NCBI GenBank assembly: GCA_963787645.1
Contig: CAWBDS010000002.1
Location: 806,001 to 870,000 of the forward strand
DNA: 64,000 nucleotides
Source: Palsa-504 sp963787645
GTDB lineage: Bacteria; Actinomycetota; Actinomycetes; Streptosporangiales; Streptosporangiaceae
Direction of reading: 5' to 3'
Below the pieces are notes generated by a model. The model did no database searches, was not told the DNA's origin, and saw only the letters and a list, made by a program, of their open reading frames with translations. The position numbers were made by a program, and so were the translations under genes. How positions within the stretch are numbered: the stretch's first letter is position 1; every line of letters begins with the position of its first letter. Shown here piece after piece: positions 35,687 to 42,806 of the stretch.

Positions 35687-36334
35687 TCACGCGCGGCCGG
35701 GCGCGGAGTGGATCACCACCCAGATCGCGTGCACCGGTTCGCCGGTCTTGTTCAGGTACTCGTGCGGCATGGCGGAGTCGAACGCGATCGAGTCGCCCGG
35801 GCCCAGCTCGTAGGTCTCGAAGCCCACGTTGGCCTGCAACGTGCCGCTGATGATCAGGCCGTACTCATATCCGTCGTGCCGTAGCGGACGGCGCTCGTCG
35901 GTCGAGTGGCCGCCGGGGGAGTAGACCACCTCGAGGAAGTCGGTCATCGCGTCCGCTCCCGGGGTAAGCCGCTCCCAGCGCACCCCGCTGGCCAGGTCGA
36001 TGATGCTCCGCCCGGCCGCCCGCTGCACGATGCCCGGCCCGCGCTCAGGCTCAGGCTCACGCAGCGCCGGCCCCGCGGCCGACTCGGCCGCCGCAGTGAT
36101 CGGTCGGCGCACCTCGGCCCCGAACAGCAGGTGGTCCAGCGAACTATCCAGCTCGGTGGCCAGCGAGTACAGGACGCCCACCGACGGCACCGAGACCCCG
36201 CGCTCGATCTGCGAGATGAGGCTGGCCGAACACCCGATCCGCCGCGCTAGCTCACGGACGGACAGTTGCCGCTCCTCCCGGGCCAGGCGCAGCCGCGGGC
36301 CGAGCCCGGTGCCCGGATCGAAGCCAGCGGTCAT
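35687..36334 (-). CDS. XRE family transcriptional regulator with C-terminal cupin domain
   Basis: 215 residues from ATG 36334. The HTH is 'LRLAREERQLSVRELARRIGCSASLISQIERGVSVPSV'. The cupin (about 145-210) has 'HDGYEYGLIISGTLQANVGFETYELGPGDSIAFDSAMPHEYLN', a small-molecule binding barrel. Regulators of this shape (PuuR-like) usually sense a metabolite of the catabolic operon they control. It is divergent from the M24/E1 operon and shares a gap containing two copies of CACTGCACAC, probable binding sites. The ORF is open further upstream to 36397, but that piece is not HTH-like. Confidence 0.9.
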   Translation of the reverse strand: MTAGFDPGTGLGPRLRLAREERQLSVRELARRIGCSASLISQIERGVSVPSVGVLYSLATELDSSLDHLLFGAEVRRPITAAAESAAGPALREPEPERGPGIVQRAAGRSIIDLASGVRWERLTPGADAMTDFLEVVYSPGGHSTDERRPLRHDGYEYGLIISGTLQANVGFETYELGPGDSIAFDSAMPHEYLNKTGEPVHAIWVVIHSAPGRA

Positions 36335-36347
36335 GATTGTAAAAGTA

Positions 36348-36392
36348 CACTGCACACAGCCCGTCGCCCAGCTTGACAGCCCCACTGCACAC
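36348..36392. promoter_or_regulatory. Direct-repeat operator for the XRE-cupin regulator
   Basis: The 10-bp sequence CACTGCACAC occurs at 36348-36357 and again at 36383-36392, 35 bp apart (more than three helical turns), in the divergent gap. The second copy falls between the predicted -35 and -10 of the catabolic operon. Confidence 0.6.
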
Positions 36393-36402
36393 GGCATTGG
36401 AT
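36373..36402 (+). promoter_or_regulatory. Predicted promoter of the M24-E1 operon
   Basis: TTGACA at 36373-36378 with TTGGAT at 36397-36402, 18-bp spacer, about 28 bp upstream of the M24 ATG. It overlaps one repeat of the putative operator, consistent with repression. Confidence 0.5.
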
Positions 36403-36430
36403 AGTTGGTGCCGCGAGCAGAGGAGCTTCC

Positions 36431-37681
36431 ATGGCCGTACCTGCACTTCCCCTGGCCCCCGCGCCTGGCCGGATGTACGTCGACTTCGAGGAGAGGCTCG
36501 ACTTCGGCCGGCTACGCCAGTACCGTCTCGACCGCGCTATGGCGGCCATGCAGAACGCCGGGCTGGGAGCGCTGCTGGTCTTCGACAACAACAACATCAG
36601 GTACCTGACCGGCGTAGCCATCGGCGAGTGGACCCGGGACAAGCTGTGCCGGTACGCGCTGTACACCCGCACCGGGGAGCTGGTGCTGTGGGACTTCGGC
36701 TCGGCGGCGGTGCATCACCGGATGTACTGCCCGTGGCTGAAGCCGGAGAACTGCATCGCCTCCTACACCACCATGCGCGGCGCCGCCCCGCCCGCCTCCG
36801 GGCTTACCGAAAAGCAGGTCGCCGAGATCAAGGATCGCCTCGCGCAGGCGGGCGTCGCGGGCGAGCCCGTCGGCGTCGACTGGGCCGAGGTCCCCACCTT
36901 CTTCGAGCTGCAGAAACAAGGCCTGCAGATACGAGACGGCCAGCAGGTCATGCTGGACGCCCGGGAGATCAAGTCCCGGGACGAGATCACCCTGCTGGCC
37001 ACCGCGGCGGCCCTGGTCGACGGCACCTACCAGGACATCGCCACCGCGCTCAAGCCCGGCGTCCGGGAGAACGAGATCGTCGCGCTGGCCAGCAAGCGGC
37101 TGTACGAGATGGGCTCGGACGACGTCGAGAGCATCAACGCGGTCTCCGGCGAGCGGTGCAACCCGCACCCGCACAACTTCTCCGACCGCATGATCCGGCC
37201 TGGCGAGCAGGCCTTCTTCGACATCATGCACTCCTACAACGGCTACCGGACCTGCTACTACCGCTGCTTCGCGGTCGGCTGGGCCACCGAGGCGCAAAAG
37301 GATGCGTACAAGCGGGCCCGCGAATGGATCGACGTGGCCATCGACATGATCAAGCCCGGCGTGTCCACCGACCAGGTAGCCCGGCTCTGGCCGGAGGCCA
37401 CCGAGATCGGCCTGGCCGACGAGAAGACCGCCTTCGGCCTGGAGTTCGGCCACGGACTCGGGCTGGCCCTGCACGAACGCCCGATCATCTCCCGGCTCAC
37501 CTCGCTGGACGCGCCGCTGGAGATCAAGGAGGGCATGGTCTTCGCGCTGGAGACCTACTGCCCGGCGACCGACGGGCATTCGGCGGCCCGGATCGAGGAA
37601 GAGGTGGTGGTCGGGCCGAACGGGGTCGACATCTTGACCAAGTTCCCGGCGCAGGACCTCTACGTCACCAACCCCTACTGA
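36431..37681 (+). CDS. M24 family metallopeptidase-like protein with an altered metal site
   Basis: 416 residues. The N-terminal creatinase-like domain ('FDNNNIRYLTGVAIGEW', 'LWDFGSAAVHHR') is followed by the pita-bread domain. The metal-ligand positions read Asp in 'QAFFDIMHSY', then 'NGYRTCYYRCF' where most M24 enzymes have Gly-Tyr-x-x-Asp, then His in 'EFGHGLGLALHERP', Glu in 'MVFALETYC' and Glu in 'ARIEEEVVV'. The second Asp is therefore Cys. It could be a peptidase/hydrolase with a mixed-ligand site or a lyase-like relative. ATG 36431 has 'aggagc' just upstream. First gene of a five-gene catabolic operon. Confidence 0.85.
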   Translation: MAVPALPLAPAPGRMYVDFEERLDFGRLRQYRLDRAMAAMQNAGLGALLVFDNNNIRYLTGVAIGEWTRDKLCRYALYTRTGELVLWDFGSAAVHHRMYCPWLKPENCIASYTTMRGAAPPASGLTEKQVAEIKDRLAQAGVAGEPVGVDWAEVPTFFELQKQGLQIRDGQQVMLDAREIKSRDEITLLATAAALVDGTYQDIATALKPGVRENEIVALASKRLYEMGSDDVESINAVSGERCNPHPHNFSDRMIRPGEQAFFDIMHSYNGYRTCYYRCFAVGWATEAQKDAYKRAREWIDVAIDMIKPGVSTDQVARLWPEATEIGLADEKTAFGLEFGHGLGLALHERPIISRLTSLDAPLEIKEGMVFALETYCPATDGHSAARIEEEVVVGPNGVDILTKFPAQDLYVTNPY

Positions 37682-37695
37682 TTAAGGCGATCACG

Positions 37696-38682
37696 TTGCC
37701 GGAAATAGACCAGACCACCGCGCTGCAGATGTACCGGAAGATGATCGAGATCCGGCTGTTCGAGAAGCGCGCGCACGACCTGTTCCTGCAGAACCTGGTC
37801 AAGGGGACGACGCACCTGGGCACCGGCCAGGAGGCGGTGGCGGCCGGGGTGTCACAGGCGATGAACGAAGACGACTACACGTTCACCACCTACCGCGGCC
37901 ACAACCACGTGCTGGCCCGGGGCACCCCGATGACCCCGGTGATGGCCGAACTCCTGGGCCGGGAGAACGGCCTCATGCACGGCAAGGGCGGCTCGATGCA
38001 CCTGCTGGACGTCTCCCACGGCATCCTCGGCGCCTACGCGATCATCGGCGCGCAGCTGGTCATCGCCAACGGCTCGGCCTGGTCGGCCCTGTACCGCGGG
38101 ACCAAGCAGGTCACGGTGTGCTTCCTCGGCGACGGCGCGACCAACATCGGCGCCTTCCACGAGGCGCTCAACCTGGCCGTCGTCTGGCATCTGCCGGTCG
38201 TGTTCATCTGCGAGAACAACCAGTACATGGAGTACACGGCGATCGGCACGGTGACCGCCGTGCCCCGGCCTGCCGCCGACCGCGCCGCCTCCTACGGGCT
38301 GGACGCGGTGGTGGTGGACGGCAACGACGTGGAGGCCGTCTACGAGGTGGCCGGGGCCGCGATCGGCCGGGCTCGCGACGGTGGCGGCCCGGCCCTGATC
38401 GAGGCGCTCACCTACCGGCACGGCGGTCACTCCCGAGCCGATCCGGGCAAGTACCGGCCCGCCGAAGAGGTCAAGGAATGGCTGGCCCGTGACCCGCTGC
38501 CCGCCTACCGCCGGGTCCTGCTCGGCCGCGGCGTCGACGAGGCGACGCTGGACGCGATCGACAAGGACGCCAAGGACGCGGTGGACCGCGCCACCGAGGA
38601 GGCCAAGGCCGGACCCGAGCCACGCCTCGAACTGGCCGGGACCAACGTCTGGGCCGACGGCGGGAACTCCTGGAGGAACTGA
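37696..38682 (+). CDS. 2-oxo acid (acetoin-type) dehydrogenase E1 component, alpha subunit
   Basis: 328 residues from TTG 37696. The TPP/Mg motif is 'CFLGDGATNIGAFHEALNLAVVWHLPVVFICENNQY' (GDG to NN), preceded by 'TTYRGHNHVLARGTP' and 'MHGKGGSMHLLD'. These are the standard E1-alpha signatures of acetoin, pyruvate and branched-chain oxo-acid dehydrogenases. The frame is open far upstream, over the M24 gene, and that part is spurious. An internal ATG at 'MYRKMIEIRLFEKR' is an alternative start. The stop overlaps the lipoyl gene ATG. Confidence 0.9.
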   Translation: MPEIDQTTALQMYRKMIEIRLFEKRAHDLFLQNLVKGTTHLGTGQEAVAAGVSQAMNEDDYTFTTYRGHNHVLARGTPMTPVMAELLGRENGLMHGKGGSMHLLDVSHGILGAYAIIGAQLVIANGSAWSALYRGTKQVTVCFLGDGATNIGAFHEALNLAVVWHLPVVFICENNQYMEYTAIGTVTAVPRPAADRAASYGLDAVVVDGNDVEAVYEVAGAAIGRARDGGGPALIEALTYRHGGHSRADPGKYRPAEEVKEWLARDPLPAYRRVLLGRGVDEATLDAIDKDAKDAVDRATEEAKAGPEPRLELAGTNVWADGGNSWRN

Positions 38683-38912
38683 TGACCGAAGTCGTCATGC
38701 CCCGCATGGGGGAGACGGTCGACCAGGGCACCGTCAACGAGTGGTTCAAGCAGGTCGGCGACCAGGTCACCGAGGGCGAGCCGCTGCTGGAGATCGGCAC
38801 CGACAAGGTTGACACCGAGATACCCGCCCCCGTCACCGGCGTCCTGTCCGAGATCCGGGTCCAGCAGGGCGAAACCGTGCCGGTCGCCACGGTCATCGCC
38901 GTAATTTCTTAA
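38682..38912 (+). CDS. Stand-alone lipoyl-domain protein
   Basis: 76 residues, a single lipoyl/biotinyl domain with the modified Lys in 'EIGTDKVDTEIPAPVTGVL' and the typical opening 'VVMPRMGETVDQGTV'. It corresponds to the first domain of an E2 enzyme without the peripheral-subunit-binding or acyltransferase domains. It starts inside the stop of E1-alpha and precedes E1-beta by 22 bp. It probably accepts the acyl group from the E1 heterodimer, but its downstream acceptor is not encoded nearby. Confidence 0.92.
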   Translation: MTEVVMPRMGETVDQGTVNEWFKQVGDQVTEGEPLLEIGTDKVDTEIPAPVTGVLSEIRVQQGETVPVATVIAVIS

Positions 38913-38934
38913 GAGATTTTGACCGAACGGAGCC

Positions 38935-39921
38935 GTGGTGTCAGTTATCACTTACCGCGAGGCAGTGGCCCGGGGTATCGCGCAGGAGATGCGACGCGAC
39001 CCCAGCGTCGTGTTCCTCGGCGAGGACGTGGCGGCGGCCGGCGGGGTGTTCAAGACCACGGTCGGCCTGCTCGAAGAGTTCGGACCGCTGCGGGTCCGTG
39101 ACACCCCGATCAGCGAGCAGGCCATCTTGGGCGCGACGGTGGGCGCCGCGATGACCGGGTTGCGGCCGATCGCCGAGATTATGTTCAGCGACTTCTTCGC
39201 CGTCTGCTGGGACCTGGTGGCCAACGAGATGGCCAAGATCAGGTACATGTCCGACGGCCAGCTGACCCTGCCGCTGGTCGTCCGGTGCGCGAATGGGGCC
39301 GGGGTACGGTTCGGGGCCCAGCATTCGCAGTCGGTGGAGAACTGGGCCATGGCCGTGCCGGGCCTGAAGGTGGTGGCCCCGTCGACCCCGCACGACGTGG
39401 TGGGGCTGCTCGCGGCGGCCATCCGTGACCCCGATCCGGTGATCTTCTTCGAGCACAAGGGCCTGATGGCGAGCAAGGGCGAGGTCCCGGACGGGGAGGT
39501 CCTGGACGAGCTCGGCCAGGCCAAGGTGCTGCGGCAGGGCCGGGACGCGACGATCATCGCGCTGGCCGCGATGGTGCCGCGGTCGCTGGCCGCCGCCGAG
39601 CGGCTGGCGGCCGACCACGGCATCGAGGCGACGGTCGTCGACATGCGCTCGCTGGTCCCGCTGGACACCCGGACGATCCTGGCCGAAGTGGCCAACACCG
39701 GCCGGCTGTTCACCGTCGAGGAGAACCCGCGGTTGTGCGGCTGGGGCGCGGAGATCGTCTCGATCGTGGCCGAGGAAGGATACGGCGCGCTCACCGGACC
39801 GCCCGTTCGGATCACCACCCCTCATATCCCTCTACCTGCCGCAGATAAGCTCGAAGACCACGTACTGCCCTCGGCGGACAGGATCACCGAGACCGTGCGC
39901 AAGTCTTTGGAGGAATGGTGA
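38935..39921 (+). CDS. 2-oxo acid (acetoin-type) dehydrogenase E1 component, beta subunit
   Basis: 328 residues. E1-beta hallmarks are 'VFLGEDVAAAGGVFKTT', 'DTPISEQAILGATVGAAMTGLRPIAEIMF', 'HSQSVENWAMAVPGLKVVAPSTPHD', 'DPVIFFEHKGLM' and the C-terminal 'FTVEENPRLCGWGAEIVS' transketolase domain. Two adjacent GTG codons (38935 and 38938) can start it. Together with E1-alpha it decarboxylates a 2-oxo acid or acetoin-like substrate using TPP. Its stop overlaps the aldehyde dehydrogenase start. Confidence 0.92.
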   Translation: MVSVITYREAVARGIAQEMRRDPSVVFLGEDVAAAGGVFKTTVGLLEEFGPLRVRDTPISEQAILGATVGAAMTGLRPIAEIMFSDFFAVCWDLVANEMAKIRYMSDGQLTLPLVVRCANGAGVRFGAQHSQSVENWAMAVPGLKVVAPSTPHDVVGLLAAAIRDPDPVIFFEHKGLMASKGEVPDGEVLDELGQAKVLRQGRDATIIALAAMVPRSLAAAERLAADHGIEATVVDMRSLVPLDTRTILAEVANTGRLFTVEENPRLCGWGAEIVSIVAEEGYGALTGPPVRITTPHIPLPAADKLEDHVLPSADRITETVRKSLEEW

Positions 39922-41378
39922 GTAACCGGGCCGAACTGGTCGGTATCGAAGTACCCACGGACCTGCTGATCGGCGGGGAGTGGACCGGCGGGCGAGGCGG
40001 CGGCACGCTGCCGGTCATTGACCCGGCCACGGAGGACGCGGTGGCCGAGGTGGCCGACGGCACCGTCGAGGACGCCATGGACGCGGTCACGGCGGCCCAG
40101 GACGCACTGGCCGGCTGGGCCGCGACGCCGCCGCGGGAGCGGGCGGAGTGCCTGCGCCGGACCTTCGAGCTGATGACCAAGAACGCGGACGCGCTGGCCA
40201 AGCTGATGACCACCGAGAACGGCAAGGCCCTGCGCGACGCCAAGGGCGAGGCGGCCTACTCGGCCGAGTTCTTCCGCTGGTACGCCGAAGAGGCGGTCCG
40301 GATGGAGGGCGTGCTCATGCAGGCGCCGTCCGGGGCCAACAAGATCCTGGTCATGCGCCAGCCGGTGGGCGTCTCGGTGCTCGTGACGCCGTGGAACTTC
40401 CCCGCCGCCATGGCCACCCGCAAGATCGGCCCGGCGCTGGCCGCCGGCTGCACGGTCGTGCTCAAGCCGGCCTCGGAGACCCCGCTGACCGCGCTGTACA
40501 TCGCCGACCTGCTGTCCCAGGCGGGCGTGCCGGACGGAGTGGTCAACGTGCTGACCTCCCGCAAGTCGGGCGCGGTGGTTTCGGCCATGCTGAACGACCC
40601 GCGGGTCCGCAAGCTGTCCTTCACCGGGTCGACCGAGGTGGGCCGGGTCCTGCTGCGGGAAGCGGCCGACACTGTGGTGAACACCTCGATGGAACTGGGC
40701 GGCAACGCGCCCTTCATCATCTTCGAAGACGCGGACATCGACGCCGCCGTGGAGGGCGCGCTGATCGCCAAGATGCGCAACGGCGGCGAGGCCTGCACCG
40801 CGGCCAACCGCTTCTACGTGCACGAGGCGGTCGCCGACGAGTTCAGCCGGGCGTTCGCGGCCCGTCTGGACCGCATGATCGTCGGCCCGGGCCTGGACGC
40901 GGGCACCGACGTGGGCCCGCTGGTCAACGAGTCAACCCGGACCAAGGTGGCCGAGCTCGTCGAGTCCGCCACCGCCGACGGCGGCAAGGTGGTCACCGGC
41001 GGCCGGGCGCCGGACCGGCGCGGCTACTTCTATACCCCGACGCTGATCGACCAGGTGCCCGCGGACGCCGGCATCCTCGGCACCGAGATCTTCGGCCCGG
41101 TGGCGCCCGTGGTCAGGTTCACCGCCGAAGCGGACGCGATCAAATGGGCCAACGATACCGAGTTCGGGCTTGTCTCTTACGTCTACACCCGGGACCTGAG
41201 CCGTGGCCTGCGGGTGTCCGAGGCGCTCGAGGCCGGCATGGTCGGGCTCAACCGCGGCCTGGTCTCGGACCCGGCCGCCCCGTTCGGCGGCGTGAAGCAG
41301 TCGGGCATCGGCCGCGAGGGCGCGCACGAGGGGCTCCTGGAGTTCACCGAGACCAAGTACATCGCCACCAACTGGTGA
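39915..41378 (+). CDS. NAD(P)-dependent aldehyde dehydrogenase (succinate-semialdehyde type)
   Basis: 487 residues. ALDH landmarks are 'VTPWNFPAAMATRKIGPALAAGC', 'SFTGSTEVGRVLLREAA', the general-base Glu in 'MELGGNAPFIIFEDAD', the nucleophilic Cys in 'NGGEACTAANRFYV', and 'ILGTEIFGPVAPVV'. Closest in type to succinate-semialdehyde dehydrogenases (the 'GEACTAANR' loop). ATG 39915 or the overlapping GTG 39918. It likely oxidises an aldehyde generated within the same pathway. A strong hairpin follows at 41397. Confidence 0.93.
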   Translation: MVSNRAELVGIEVPTDLLIGGEWTGGRGGGTLPVIDPATEDAVAEVADGTVEDAMDAVTAAQDALAGWAATPPRERAECLRRTFELMTKNADALAKLMTTENGKALRDAKGEAAYSAEFFRWYAEEAVRMEGVLMQAPSGANKILVMRQPVGVSVLVTPWNFPAAMATRKIGPALAAGCTVVLKPASETPLTALYIADLLSQAGVPDGVVNVLTSRKSGAVVSAMLNDPRVRKLSFTGSTEVGRVLLREAADTVVNTSMELGGNAPFIIFEDADIDAAVEGALIAKMRNGGEACTAANRFYVHEAVADEFSRAFAARLDRMIVGPGLDAGTDVGPLVNESTRTKVAELVESATADGGKVVTGGRAPDRRGYFYTPTLIDQVPADAGILGTEIFGPVAPVVRFTAEADAIKWANDTEFGLVSYVYTRDLSRGLRVSEALEAGMVGLNRGLVSDPAAPFGGVKQSGIGREGAHEGLLEFTETKYIATNW

Positions 41379-42668
41379 CGCCCGTGCGGGGCGGGGCTGG
41401 CCGGCTCGTAACGAGCCGACCAGCCTGCGCTGCGCGACCACGATGGCTGCCGGGATCAGGAGCACTTCCAGTCCGGAAAGCAGCCACGCGCGCAGGCGAT
41501 GGCGGGGCGCGCCCAGCAGGATGATCACGGCCAGCAGGTACACCTCGACGAACGACCGCAGGTCCGCGTCCAGGCTGTACCAGGTGCTCGGCGAGACCAC
41601 GCAGATTTCCACCAGGTAGAAGACCAGCGCCAGCCGTTCGTGCAGCACCGCGCTGGTGGACCGCCAGGACAGCAGCGCCGCGAGCGCGAACAGGGCGAGG
41701 ACGCCCACTTCCAGGAACCATAGGTCGTACTGCTCGAAGTGGTGCAGGTTAAGGTGCGCGAAATTGTGCTGTATCGCCTTGAGCGGGGTGATGAACGGCG
41801 AGCCCGTGTTCTGGCCCCCGTCGACCAGCAGCGGGAAGCTGCCGACGATCAGCTTCACCACCACCTGCCACGCCACGAAGGCAACGGCCGGCCCGGCCCA
41901 GGCCAGGTCATCGCGCCCGGGCCGCGGCGAGCGCCGGCCGCGGATGACGTCGATGACCTGGACGACGGCTAGAGCGGCCACCGCGACCATCACCGATTCC
42001 CTGGTCAGCGCGCCGTAGGCCAGGAGCAGGCCGGCCAGCAGCGGGCGGCGGGCCCGGATGGCCAGCAGCCCGCCGAGCAGGCAGGCTGCGGCGAGCGGCT
42101 CGGCCGTGTCCCGGGACACGCTGGTGATCAGGCCGAAGTACGCGGGGAGCAGCAGTCCGGCCAGCGCGTGCCAGCCGGCCTGCCGGGCGAACACCCCGCC
42201 GAGATAGCCCACCGCTCCGATCGCGACGACGTTGATCACCACCAGCACCACGGGGACCAGCACATGCTGACCGACGGAGACCAGCCAGGCCAGCCAGGGA
42301 TAACCGATCCGCATGAACCGGTAGGGCTGATCGACCTTGATGCCGTACGCGACGTGGCTGAAGTTGGCCGGGTTGAGCGCCATCCGGTAGAAGAACTGGC
42401 CGTCGTAGCCGTAGGTCGGCGTAATCGGGATGCCCGGTGGCAGCTGCGACGGCGCCGCGACGAAATGCCTCCCGACCAGGATGAACCGGCCGATGTTGCC
42501 CTGGGCCCAGTTCTGCCAGCGGAACAGCGCGAAGGCCAGCGCGGCCAGGAGCGCGATCAGGCCCGAGACGATGGGCCGGTCGGTCCGCGATGCGAGCGAC
42601 CCGTGCCCGTGCTGGCCGCCGTCCCTGGGCGCGTCGGCATGGGCAACCACAAGCTCCTGACCGGGCAT
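40932..42668 (-). CDS. Polytopic membrane protein, family B (GT-C-like), with an unexplained antisense extension
   Basis: From ATG 42668 the first about 420 residues form a protein with roughly ten membrane segments. It is paralogous to the gene at 52585-53919: both have 'GYDGQF(F/Y)YR', 'DQ(P/S)YR(F/Y)', 'GYP(W/L)LAWLVS', 'RDTAEPLA' and the same C-terminal ending up to 'VAQRR'/'VARRR'. The paralogue stops there. This frame instead continues about 150 codons antisense over the ALDH gene, and no frame has a stop before the hairpin. The extension is probably spurious (lost stop or sequence error), and the functional protein likely ends near 41410. A sugar or lipid-linked glycosyl transfer role is inferred from context. 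Divergent from a family A gene. Confidence 0.7.
   Translation of the reverse strand: MPGQELVVAHADAPRDGGQHGHGSLASRTDRPIVSGLIALLAALAFALFRWQNWAQGNIGRFILVGRHFVAAPSQLPPGIPITPTYGYDGQFFYRMALNPANFSHVAYGIKVDQPYRFMRIGYPWLAWLVSVGQHVLVPVVLVVINVVAIGAVGYLGGVFARQAGWHALAGLLLPAYFGLITSVSRDTAEPLAAACLLGGLLAIRARRPLLAGLLLAYGALTRESVMVAVAALAVVQVIDVIRGRRSPRPGRDDLAWAGPAVAFVAWQVVVKLIVGSFPLLVDGGQNTGSPFITPLKAIQHNFAHLNLHHFEQYDLWFLEVGVLALFALAALLSWRSTSAVLHERLALVFYLVEICVVSPSTWYSLDADLRSFVEVYLLAVIILLGAPRHRLRAWLLSGLEVLLIPAAIVVAQRRLVGSLRAGQPRPARASPVGGDVLGLGELQEPLVRALAADARLLHAAERGGRVRDQAAVEPDHAGLERLGHPQATAQVPGVDVRDKPELGIVGPFDRVRFGGEPDHGRHRAEDLGAEDAGVRGHLVDQRRGIEVAAPVRRPAAGDHLAAVGGGGLDELGHLGPG
41397..41423. terminator. Terminator-like hairpin after the aldehyde dehydrogenase gene
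   Basis: Twelve-base arms (CTGGCCGGCTCG and CGAGCCGACCAG, one mismatch) with a three-base loop, 19 bp after the ALDH stop. The facing membrane-protein gene reads through it on the other strand. Confidence 0.6.
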
Positions 42669-42806
42669 CGACCGTTCCCTCGGGAAGGCGGGCCAGGCCA
42701 AGACATACCGCCGCGCAAGTGTTGGCGAGACTCTAGCGCCCGCGAGTCACCTGGTACAAGCGGAACGCCGAGGCTGCCCGGGCCGTTCAGCTACACTCCG
42801 GATTTC

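Noticed and set aside
36373..37690. N-terminal extension of the E1-alpha frame giving a 769-residue protein
   Set aside because: The extension is out of frame over the M24 gene and is Arg-rich noise. E1-alpha similarity begins only at about 37696.
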